NCBI RefSeq assembly: GCF_002394865.1
Contig: NZ_DGUZ01000007.1
Location: 1 to 64,000 of the forward strand
From: Fibrobacter sp. UBA4297
GTDB lineage: Bacteria > Fibrobacterota > Fibrobacteria > Fibrobacterales > Fibrobacteraceae
DNA: 64,000 nucleotides
Direction of reading: 5' to 3'
Shown here: positions 50,101 to 53,009 of the stretch, in pieces
How the letters are laid out: each line of letters starts with the position of its first letter
How positions within the stretch are numbered: position 1 is the first letter of the stretch
Notes under the pieces: model-generated
Seen by the model: the letters and a program-made list of their open reading frames with translations, nothing else
Databases searched by the model: none
What the model was told of the DNA's origin: nothing
Made by a program: the position numbers and the translations under genes

Positions 50101-50829
50101 GTGTTCCGCCCGGATGTGGAAATTGTTCTTGAGGATAACCAGTATTTCCAGGGAACGAACGAAGCATATCTCGATAATGATGGTGTGCAGGTTCAGACCA
50201 TGGAACAGAAGTACTATCAGGGTAACCTCGCCGGTATTGCTTTGCAGAATACACAAAATGGGCGCCGTGATGATATTGATGGTGAATCTGGTAAGGACCT
50301 TGTATTTGAAGGCGAAACAAGTGATGCACCGCTTTATGTAAAGCCGGAAAATACAGAAACTCAAAACCAGAGCACGAACAATAACGAAAATCAAACCAAT
50401 AGTGGTAACGAAACTACTAATGGCAACGAAACCACTAACGGTAACGAAAACCAGACGAATAATGAGGAACAAAACCAGAATAACAATAACGAGAATACTT
50501 CTTCGGAAGAGATTGTTCTGGAATTCTCTCAGACTTCTCAGGTATTCTTGTTGGCCGCTGGTGAAACAGTCAAGTTTGTCTGCTCGGATATTCCGCAAGG
50601 CAATCCTGATTGGGTTCCGAACATTGTTGTTTTCGGAAACAATGCTGATGGAAACGGTATCCCGGAAATCGACTGGGCTTGGGATGGCGCTGTAAGGTGC
50701 CATACCGATGCTTGCTATAGTTTAAGAGTGGATCTTCCGGATCATCCGAATGGCCCCAATGGCACGTATGAAATATATCTGACGGCTAAGACGACGGGTA
50801 TGTTGCATCTTTACTTGGGTGTAGGGTAA
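29140..50829 (+). CDS. Giant LEPR-motif exoprotein with RTX-like repeats
   Basis: About 7,229 aa (roughly 0.8 MDa), one open frame of 21.7 kb. ATG 29140 has AAAGG 8 bases upstream; ATG 29122 lacks a Shine-Dalgarno. The N-terminus is highly basic, then IETLEPRLMMDAS, the LEPR-XLL-type motif found at the start of very large secreted proteins in several phyla (recognised from memory). Residues about 130-1800 carry about seven diverged beta-rich modules of 250-330 aa; 1800-3950 are further beta-rich regions. Near 3970-4330 (nt 41041-42110) are classic calcium-binding GGxGxDxI RTX repeats, then a Calx-beta-like region (nt 43390-43760), about ten NTVMGG/NVVLGDGG repeats (nt 45840-47830), two AGV...WNN-type beta-sandwich domains, an N/T/E/Q linker (nt 50350-50510) and a 110-residue C-terminal beta domain. 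No classical Sec signal peptide is visible. The stop codon overlaps the next start (TAATG). Likely a surface or secreted adhesin. Confidence 0.9.
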   Translation: MSKMNNNSRKNVKNSKNVSRKAVRSRKSSKKNFKIETLEPRLMMDASAGFDVDKIEEYASQFESIASTVADNVYTTVGSVAEFDVSNLGVLDNIESPIALFSESGDLFKTTIANKVADVLKGAIQNASGASENISLSEFVSTYVDCFLNDPANGSYEGISFGVDGDKLVITLDLSNEKTVNNMGFDLKSLGEIKIEGQPTLTSSAEIKVTIDLNKNENEYYLDDDTDFSVETPVIAKLEATIQNLGLKAKYMDLTLVEQNLQDETSPDLKLSYNDSEPTKIDLEFLFEDSKGLPFVVAEGEFLKLSTVNNEFNAKIPEFKIKDQFLMKNVLRGLAAANLPIFESLKIPVGSGEYTVPKIASEMDVLWKYIPGAILSNIEESKLNLSDFKNLINSAIAKEYTGLAKIFESVGVDGNASELNLVEGENNLALKINLKSGTLDTIDLDLFDLNDVEMKTSFVIDVVLNVTNGKVSFEKASLKKFDVDVPSKSVDAVQIGGLSAALQGGNFSLNASVENVNNQLKIKNCAAVLGYSKIELKSGASVVLQENSGKFEYSYSNNKWLLSEKVEQVLSLSGDNTASVSAMVRKAGKVPYIADKKIDFGKESLSVSEIASKVESLRKNLSLAINDNIPVVAGDAYDVKINDLKSSFIAYAGESVKELFSSVEIGLVAETDSAFNALDDDSGKDKVININKGRNNFSVTFKTKQGILNGIDVYGYTLPTVTVDSEISIGFYVDVDDLGKASVGGFSLTSFDNTVKPKNSVEGLPFEIDASGFVVSLTSEGWREDGFKFKTKAPEFGNAVSALANVSALKNSASKLSENIKDVSKVWDDVYKSLTTSVTVDGVGDAASYTLDTRLLKSTFENLIVGKKGDVNGLFSNVKVVQGEANLVNGTFKGVDVWGGASSNVYSRMTGNVYTFIFTHQTSKVDELQIHSQSIKNLDAETLIAVKVTISNAAGVVDYDVALDSVAFDIDLDKSVPQGLPFSFSEKNVKEVWNGSAWNNNISDIEISLSDSASIESDLSSFKKAKVSEIGELKLKIGGNDYSLNLIADEVENCWNCVVETLYSVVANNSSVSNLQQQVEAAYKKALNENNITPKIFGDSLAVTVSGNVYSLALSLKSCSIDNLKIDGVDLGQVDVTTGSLKVSIEKVVEDNIVYLKNAKFGGLELNVAKNYTDDKSIKVVDGLYTATLKNSKLDMTLSITSNESQNIKCDLSYDSLDVLNENNIVVHSLASGKFELANGKWVEPVELKNVASSVGLDAFSLSEKLHIDEKFDIPYVGKLKLGSTSYSAYDILKIVDEIRTNVMLALQGKVSLNGTVLQLNIEEVNKKLETLNSSLNSLKKTAVNSFLSSLNIKNGQKSYDLMKKWDDLKADTNDLSVVALDGDSFEIEFCLKKATQDVEFDSLSFKDTAINTIVSVNVKVDKNGDSFDTSFKSFVFELPGITAAATAEDATGAEDLAVRVAEDCLKISITESGTDVNVITDEFIDDIYLPMGFDLDFLDNIDIPFLEELKFSLNGVGSINVEDILNVVDEYSKISQNFLDWAIADDFEDGKYEVDLNSIQKGLKNICKKIPLGKVGMQIVNNGDTPNEGKYDEVKFASLLDSDSFTQQYLVNGFNQVVFKITPGNLQYDKTIDLGLFKFDKFKVDFSVYVLLDIYVTDDGWIIFDDCNFDKIKLKLSAGLNDKNGINLGLFKADFKNGSLDFSVDITPGGDSLITSPTISLSYDELNLKAGGCTIVSLDEGSFSYNFETNEWTLPDEIQRFASFSGSNLITQVHTVLVTFQSALRNLVESKTKLDFLDGSIEKVVDIVEKVEQVVYGDESGDTKYGLTKCVDGQYVQNFDDVVGFVEKFNDSWKHFFNDDNDFIDKDTNSKIAICAAEYFKEGSAEGQLEKIVFDDNGISTNGDAKIAKLTFNLPFKLEHYFGLNFAKALSNALANVATNGNILVTADAEISFELLIDFRPKKINKDSELSEIGLTTKMKDGRDEITVKQNDYYVTYEVGASRTFDTDLYINLVDPNKNASDDDYKLGTIIVNAGNELSETTTYNVVNGNGKKSDFASAYYTSDGQLYITSKKEFNIEKGVVYDKFKLHKEDGSCENIITKSSGGDAFAELKLTGSNLQTMYKCSEKDGKWEIYYITSDNSKAYESITIKKDVLNELSKAGFIVSNGSDLKNQINEYLSLQKDTYNKNDLLNDIAELGTKLANGRSIMNTFGLYVVDVNGTEIVFGCDPRLIQGYSADEKGKVKILHYLLCDDSKACTYMRISGNITPSMNTVGLQGAFVYEKGKDPLKAEFVKFDKDVLYESESAAVSAKNSSLSAIPSSLNGKVTYVVEKVEKTVILSDDKTETKKYWILSLQSNDDTYAVEMSDRILQIDVGRNKIYLNVEKCLTVANLADTIKNTLECYEKDTGYDDLKNISSVSVVDGCIVFTATDSVEIKIYNNESSVISLDKKRSDFTIGDVEIDFQECVKTLNLDDGTSSNQQESTIANLLKAINESKDPKDNKEVKEKFEIELVGDHFEIYRKDGKNEAFTIKAVGTSKALEWLGFTSGQCAKDVNGTYKLVGNSLVGIDWTNAIKLEEIKLQAKLSFAMETPINVDRVKNGNGCVTLYINENDKNAYNADGFLRIGENPGAKYYRIIKVNVDSKTNKVTSIQVTTTPLGSNNSQNIKDSDWKSAKYVANASATLGFLGVDVIADGNAAIDASFTLTKKDESQTNSDKPEVFGYEVGATLEGSGSFAMNAYADVFGEGLKLFNASVELVKPQDLSSREKADNGKLPVDQQESDKNNKIRDYYRLDADFKFEADFNDILNSFKEFSIEKLFVILENVIKRIESITDNTNVKIPVINKSVKDLVSVASDLREVIAKLRAEKITSIQKFGDLLNTYLADDKFGLAPHNTNSKLFELVPVYESNKFKELEFRFDIQKAFKVRHRFDFGGSTSGISGNADLDVSGDFWFNLSATLDFSKGFDLSLKDGIAFGANVAISGDKLRFDLGINAGDQSLLSNLISVGSKDNAAFIYAQVGLLGTVKPNGSDVKISSGDDGFKIDYTLPVAIFGKLPVYACNMSLGDVFIGKYLENGKKVVFNEYNDFITARDNVKDTIEAYLTSYLADPQNTKIGDSLYDLKPSSEDAFGVGIRTGRETDDARKDLDKKLIVDFSKAYEEISKLANFANLDWFSKIKLAVAGLNNLFEMLESGMNSNMGSKLKSVPVLGSALSSGVDFLSVLRDKVLDPFSKFVYESTGLTAEMVAKKMNLLLNDYLLNVNIDDKDDYYFNWNNQNDNKWIQSGNGGKGTWYRSDDESAEWFFNLGGKYNYGKSIDFDLGLPGLGLSSNAGLDLSLSWALEFGFGISREKGFYFIFGDGDELTVKAYASLNGEIEGSLAGLGLKLVTTGEDNRQAAIELDFGVDLNKNLSGFKTVYNADSGSGPKLKAEDGKLPTKLTDTQIQELNSSVGNEGSVSKKIVSSRGYGSVSVSNAFTKIDFDYSASVNIVAGITVGITKDLDRDTPKFPNICGRFEFEWSLDSSNDDDSAIKKLGFYGLSLDMGSFIGGVLGPIISKIQKVIEPLEPLIDFLTTPFPVLKDLGIKMTPLDLAKKYSKGKFDDRMIYAIKDLIAVSKTISAINGKGLSINLGDFALVDNDLLKKEDREFAKGFLDGQTSNSAFDENKMKTYAGSLKGGDIEEKANKELKKQGLNMEGSGSWTFIWNKPSDIFKLLLGEDIDLVTYRMPELCFNFDWSTFVRIWGPLGARIGVNFSASIQLGFGYDTLGIRQWVKSDYKDYGRLLNGFYVADKDEKGVDINELSFYGGLTASAELNAGISAGVGGGVGINVGFNLYDPNQDGKVRLSEMGQIIKEDGLFGLFDVNGKITAKLYAYVDLLFYTKKWNITGDITLFKFDYKHSTVPVMASRTEKGDVVAHVGPNASDRISTNDLNPTLTDGDEKLELTLDGKKVKWTDSKYETVEGDGKLIIDAGAGNDKIKLTGNADFDIEIMGGDGDDVIDLSGLDMKNNHVVVIWGGAGNDTIFGAKTGMNIIFGDGGYKPTDEEKEKLIKFGDGYYYEGRVESGIAGNDTIVGGSGNDIIFGGVGDDKIDGGAGKDYLFGDGGRVVFENDKITKIDRTDISADGGHDVILGGADNDVIYGGSGNDHIDGGSGQDVIYGERGHDIILGGSDKDTIRGGSGHDIIFGDTITSDVEIGDLFNTKFFSEEFRTAQFEKDSLISKSEFEFSAKNYDDKNVSIKFDSATGTGVDYIYGEEGDDLIFGDSATDAGAGDVIEGGIGNDIIDGNGGDDTISGGIDNDIIYGGVDNDIIDGGAGNDSLYGDKGINDYGTLGTAFAGEQITFGENIGLLDKIYKNAESLSTGGNDKIMTGPGMDFVDGQGGSDQIIVNLMGECETNYANITDTGTGEFDTDTLTIEGTEYNDNLLMRMNKDESLGFVALLPENNLTPGEVGNENIERVNFTNGIDIVNLNANGGDDKITIDGTAKVTNVDGGAGMDTFQIGQLYNSKRDAGTQGIALDDGFNTIQTDKEKFLSDGVTAGTSLNIEGGVENDSFTSLHNAGLLSMAGGRGNDTFSIYNYVKKPENGQTEGEPIYSAAMSVDGGAGDDKLNIAGTTGDDTVIISKEGLLSNSVGVKVAGVETSNFDAGAGDDIFHVIGNNEGETTLINGGHGNDTVSVGGLDQSETLRSADNDGQTNYLNYKILTSDSNELSKDQKDAIDVDVRGGVIYNEKFTILDTSNEPTVFYTLSDNFINLDNLTIDEGKEGVFYIGYSGNLNGGEITVHLTVPMLSSTAVQRGDRGILIAKDETNVVYKKELDIKLKEDCRTVKIRVKALSDEVLEETVMSSIAVESVFNNQKLTRSVNTISVNVVDDGKHAANEYEKLFTRTDEFIVQEAEIHLGEFAEKFDWNEGVIYVSVKEDGRTLAEGENADYTVADGILKLNNLTAFEKQTLLVNYRSDSMRLDGSKLRLIYDNLDVNTIKIEYENDLVNTKDASAPNAEIYYALNGDGLVFFNKSNNRLISLHGTVKISHADNKEYAKLPENAGLGSQNPSTQDCVLKFEAVDNNTPYSHVLAEKFTKTTTEVVDGKTVNKDVDEDNTTWNSTTYSVNYDGPIADGKTVYVKVYASEVVSEKDKPKATQLGIWNGKEFVDSIVLEFNNENQKKQTLTIIAKSDKIAEEYGWTTVDEKSNLISDVEGSVYAYGEGTSMKADFDNPEVLEYNHHFKDGESIVNASEHNEKNSYDVSGMGKVVKIDGKTVVFDGSNAGGLKIHDTIKIVMGDFESKWLRVEDINPSKDGVIDTSKGGNVTLTLNEVVEGFDGNEVYVMFSGPKDYLFTSEADNTDRIFVNNQDSDKNANSALSSFSQNGVVDEQSTKFTHGELKGEIVANHFEFGEYNLGSGVDNVNIDKTHYRNDGFQTFTVVNTGKGDDTINVDSYKNETDGLLVVNAEEGNDHVYAPNPELNLGEDAINKDGMVVIGGDGEDVINVGRGVIAFGDKGNIQYKNAKGEVVTNLGYEEVDEDNVKTGKLIRTKISKDPKTKELQKQTDGIVRGATSIKSVMDEEGAHDEITAGGTNSIVIGGADEDTISVGGDNNVVLGDNGEIVYITNESLTAKWNDSEKPSVKLKHVKTTSDDVGAEDTITISGNSNVAMGGAANDTITIGSEDEKDPDATEQSVSEENSTGNANVVLGDGGVYEYDKPTNTVTVHTSREEKNGQVVIYGDKDEIKIYGGHNTVMGGAAGDDIDIYGADNIVLGDGGIAVRDDNKNVAESIKSVQTTDDSEGGVDNINVWGGDNTVMGGAEGDKINIGGNLEKEGEEDKSIVLSNNNVVLGDGGKYERQSSNSKKIETTHDSIGGVDTINIYGGYNTVMGGAVGDTINIGIAGQPNSGTNNIILGDGGQYIDKPTETTVQTTSDATGGVDTIHVYGGSNVVMGGAEGDEIFIGTSESVKSDNNVVLGDGGKYNLKKDVSLEIRTTSNEVGGTDTIEIHGGKNTVMGGFKNDDIDIFGNDNVVLGDGGIANYDKHPEVVKDNTSVNAGLTKVETTADKIVVEYADPDKPNDEGKRLNDDIDIYGDKNIVMGGVDGDRIDIDGADNVVVGDAGVYTVRENCLTVETKSEPFGGHDIITTGDGKNTILGGTDVDEITTGNGNDIIVGDGGLVIMDNDHNPLIVTNSGKNVAEENEETKSAGGDIIITAGGDNVIFGGLGEDKITSGNGEDVVFGDNGYATFRGNAGLANDLHEKFTDLKDVFTFENAPEVRDSATLSFNFQGPAQWGIGANEQAGVLTESENHRVGNWNNIKTPSGQEAGTYGNDDKELVYFDDGSRASAVSVTYGASESHRVKTSDGVNIRLHGYDQSQFVTSSNPGDVNLMKSGLEISGNNARNTLLTQIDGLDQYFTEYDVIVYLDMVRENSMPEHSVRMVTLFIDTFDEDGNWVSKEFDRFYVNDPDNNTFNGSWTVATGKSVETAIVSNCVIFKSFTDANGVVHTLSGDRFHVEITDPLNGTNGKDRAGIAGIQVCGKLHKQDVAASTDIDYGSKDTIKTSGGDDIVVGGTGSDEITTYGDEYYGIDDFDVVFGDNAKILLTDRDSKDSTASTLTHAESIAATNYTANYDDIINTGDGNDVVVGGIGHDDINAGAKEKAQTTIDGVTVTSFNFVRESTNQSMLLEEGESAGVVVDNHWKNVYLRNHEMRDRANGNETAPDKNDITFDYTSIAQWGNNNPNEQEDPAMDADTGNNKMMKTLVMGQKLETLSLSLHNLPGSESSPCDVYVYVGGKLEHGDAYDYVFEITGSDNKKFYLNDWAGNSFEGDFKEITCTSYTPDMLVSGVTPSVSMIGNYVVFRGIKTAEYTVQIHCVQTGVGNQQPNDIPVFTGVQVVSGAKRTGDIAVGGDHDKDLVFGDDAMLDFDLDIPFAGNENLSDYRNRVISATSVSVSADAAKNVRTDDEIHTGIDRDVVVGGDGADIIRTGAGDDVILGDNASLKLENNNPIGVFRPDVEIVLEDNQYFQGTNEAYLDNDGVQVQTMEQKYYQGNLAGIALQNTQNGRRDDIDGESGKDLVFEGETSDAPLYVKPENTETQNQSTNNNENQTNSGNETTNGNETTNGNENQTNNEEQNQNNNNENTSSEEIVLEFSQTSQVFLLAAGETVKFVCSDIPQGNPDWVPNIVVFGNNADGNGIPEIDWAWDGAVRCHTDACYSLRVDLPDHPNGPNGTYEIYLTAKTTGMLHLYLGVG
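41041..42110 (+). repeat. RTX (GGxGxDxxx) nonapeptide repeat block in the giant protein
   Basis: Translated GAGNDKIKL, GGDGDDVIDL, GGAGNDTIF, GGSGNDIIF, GGVGDDKID, GGSGQDVIY, GGSDKDTIR and others: canonical calcium-binding beta-roll units, interrupted by FGDGG loops and by an insert at about 41700-41880. Confidence 0.85.
45840..47830 (+). repeat. About ten 55-85-residue NTVMGG...VVLGDGG repeats in the giant protein
   Basis: Each unit reads roughly [N-T/V-V-M-G-G-x-x-G-D-x-I-x-I-x-G] ... [N-N-V-V-L-G-D-G-G] ... [V-x-T-T-x-D-x-x-G-G-x-D-x-I-x-I-x-G-G]. Examples: YNTVMGGAVGDTINIG, NNVVLGDGGKY and ETTHDSIGGVDTINIYGG. Variable loops of 15-40 residues sit after GDGG. It looks like an RTX-derived beta-roll with regularly placed loops. 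Confidence 0.8.
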
Positions 50830-52991
50830 TGATTCTCGACCATCAGCGAAAAATTTTTCATGAATCGTGGTACCGGCTTGCGGAGAGCAAAATAACTCTC
50901 CGTTCAAGCGTGCATGTTCACCGACAGGTTTATCGTGGCATTCTGTGGTACGTTCTTTACGAGCCGTTCACCAATCAGTATTACCGTTTGCCTCAAGGGG
51001 CGTACGAATTCATTTCTAAACTGAGTTCGCATAAAACGGTGGGCGAGGTTTGGAACGAACTTTTGAATAGCGGTGCCGAGAGCGTGCCTAGCCAGGGCGA
51101 AGTCATCGAAATGCTTTCGCAGCTGTACCAGTCGAACATGCTTTTGTACGAAGGCGTGGACGATGGTACGATGTTGTTTGACCGTAACAAGAAGAATGTC
51201 CAGAAGAAGGTGAAAGCCACGCTTTTGAACATCTTCTTTTTGAAGGTTCCTGTTTTCGATCCTGAATTCCTTTTGCGTAAGCTAAAGTGGCTCATCAACA
51301 TTTTGCTGAGCGTGCCGTTCTTTTTTGTTTGGCTTGCGACAATTGTAGTTGCTGCAAAATACGGCATTGAAAATTTCGATACGCTAAAGGACCAAACGCA
51401 CGGTTTCCTATCGCCGTCAAATATCGGCTGGGTCTATGTCTGTACTGTGGTGGTCAAACTCCTCCACGAATTTGGACATAGTGCGGTTGTGAAAAAGTAT
51501 GGGGGTGAGGTCCACACGGTGGGCATTATGTTCATGCTTTTGGCTCCGCTCCCGTACATGGATGCAACGGCGAGTTGGTCGTTTCGCAAAAAATGGCAAC
51601 GCATGTTTGTTGGTGCGGGCGGTATGCTTTTTGAGTTCTTTATCGCTGCGGTTGCACTAATTCTGTGGGCAAATCTTGGTGGCGGTATTCTCAAGGCTCT
51701 TGCCTATAATGTATTTATCATCTGTTCTGTATCTACGGTTCTTTTCAATATCAACCCGTTGATGCGATTCGATGGTTACTACATCTTGACGGACCTGTTG
51801 GATATGCCCAACTTGCAACAGCATTCTGTGATGCACCTGAAGTACCTTCTGGAGCGTTACATCTTCCGCAAGCAAGATGCCGAACGCATTTGTGAAACGT
51901 GGAGCGAACGATTTATTTATACGTTCTACGGCTTTTCGAGTGCTATTTACAGGTTCTTCTTGTTTGCGGGACTCGTGATTGCAATTTCGGAACATTATTT
52001 GATTTTGTCGTTTATAATGGGAACTCTGCTTTGCCTCACGATGCTATTGATTCCTTTTGGAAAGTTCATCAAGTATATTTTTGCAAGTCCAGCGTTAGCA
52101 ACAGTACGCAACCGTGCGGTCTTCGCAACATTGCTTTTCGTGTCGGCGTTGATTGGAATTTTGTTCTACTTGCCGGTCCCGGATTCGTTTACGGCTCCTG
52201 GGGTTATCGAGGCGACCCGTTACGAAAATAGCACCATCGGTGAAAGTGGCGTAGTCGTTGGCGTGAACCATGTTTCGAATGATTATGTTCATGTGGGTGA
52301 TACGCTTATGGTTCTGGAAAATCCTGAACTGAGCTACAAAATCGAAGAAAAACAGGCCGAAATCAAGGAAGCTTCGCAGATGTACTATCGTGCGTTGGAA
52401 CAATCTCCAGAAAACATGCTCCCAATCAAGATTCGCCTGAACGTACTGACACAGGGATTGAACGACTTGCAAGAACGCCAAGGCAAGTTGACGTTGGTGG
52501 CGGGTATGGAAGGCGTGCTCAGTACCGAAGATTTGCAGAATTACGTAGGGCGTCATGTAAAGAAGGGCGATTCCATTGGAATTCTTTTAGATACAAATTC
52601 GTTTGACTTTGTTGCAGTTGTTAGTCAAGAAGATGTATCCCGCTTGTTCTCGGGGACTGCGCATAAGACGAATGTTCGCTTGAACGGCAATGCCTTTGAT
52701 GAATTAGCAACGGATAGCCTGCAAATTATACCGACTGCACAAGATAAGCTTCCGTCAAATGCGCTTGGCTGGCATGGTGGTGGCGATATCGAAACGAAGG
52801 TAAACGGTAATTCAGAACAGACTGCGGAACCTGTTTATTTGGTGCGTACGCGTCTTAAAGGGTGCGATGGCGATGTGCTCAAGATGCATGGCCGTTCTGG
52901 AAAAATCCGTTTTGATCTAGGCACAAAGCCGCTTGCTTTGCAGGGAATCCGCAAGGCACGACAGGCGTTGCAAAAGTATTACAGACTATAG
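50829..52991 (+). CDS. M50 site-2-protease-like membrane protein fused to HlyD-type adaptor
   Basis: 720 aa. The N-terminal about 110 residues resemble a PqqD-like winged helix (YYRLPQGAYEFISKLSSHKTVGEVWNELL). The transmembrane core has the M50 zinc motif HEFGH at 213-217 and the third-ligand motif NPLMRFDG at 309-316, with about ten hydrophobic helices in all. From about residue 455 comes a barrel-sandwich adaptor: FTAPGVIEATRYENSTIGESGVVVGV, a short helical hairpin, then VAGMEGVLSTEDLQNYVGRHVKKGDS. It is thus an intramembrane protease fold joined to a periplasmic adaptor. Its ATG overlaps the giant gene's TAA, so the two are translationally coupled. It probably processes, docks or releases the exoprotein (inference). 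Confidence 0.88.
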   Translation: MILDHQRKIFHESWYRLAESKITLRSSVHVHRQVYRGILWYVLYEPFTNQYYRLPQGAYEFISKLSSHKTVGEVWNELLNSGAESVPSQGEVIEMLSQLYQSNMLLYEGVDDGTMLFDRNKKNVQKKVKATLLNIFFLKVPVFDPEFLLRKLKWLINILLSVPFFFVWLATIVVAAKYGIENFDTLKDQTHGFLSPSNIGWVYVCTVVVKLLHEFGHSAVVKKYGGEVHTVGIMFMLLAPLPYMDATASWSFRKKWQRMFVGAGGMLFEFFIAAVALILWANLGGGILKALAYNVFIICSVSTVLFNINPLMRFDGYYILTDLLDMPNLQQHSVMHLKYLLERYIFRKQDAERICETWSERFIYTFYGFSSAIYRFFLFAGLVIAISEHYLILSFIMGTLLCLTMLLIPFGKFIKYIFASPALATVRNRAVFATLLFVSALIGILFYLPVPDSFTAPGVIEATRYENSTIGESGVVVGVNHVSNDYVHVGDTLMVLENPELSYKIEEKQAEIKEASQMYYRALEQSPENMLPIKIRLNVLTQGLNDLQERQGKLTLVAGMEGVLSTEDLQNYVGRHVKKGDSIGILLDTNSFDFVAVVSQEDVSRLFSGTAHKTNVRLNGNAFDELATDSLQIIPTAQDKLPSNALGWHGGGDIETKVNGNSEQTAEPVYLVRTRLKGCDGDVLKMHGRSGKIRFDLGTKPLALQGIRKARQALQKYYRL

Positions 52992-53009
52992 GCCTCTAGA
53001 GTTGCTATC

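Noticed and set aside
29140..52991. Ordinary type I secretion locus for an RTX toxin
   Set aside because: No ABC transporter gene is present, no acyltransferase, and the partners are an M50-HlyD fusion and a SecA-like ATPase.
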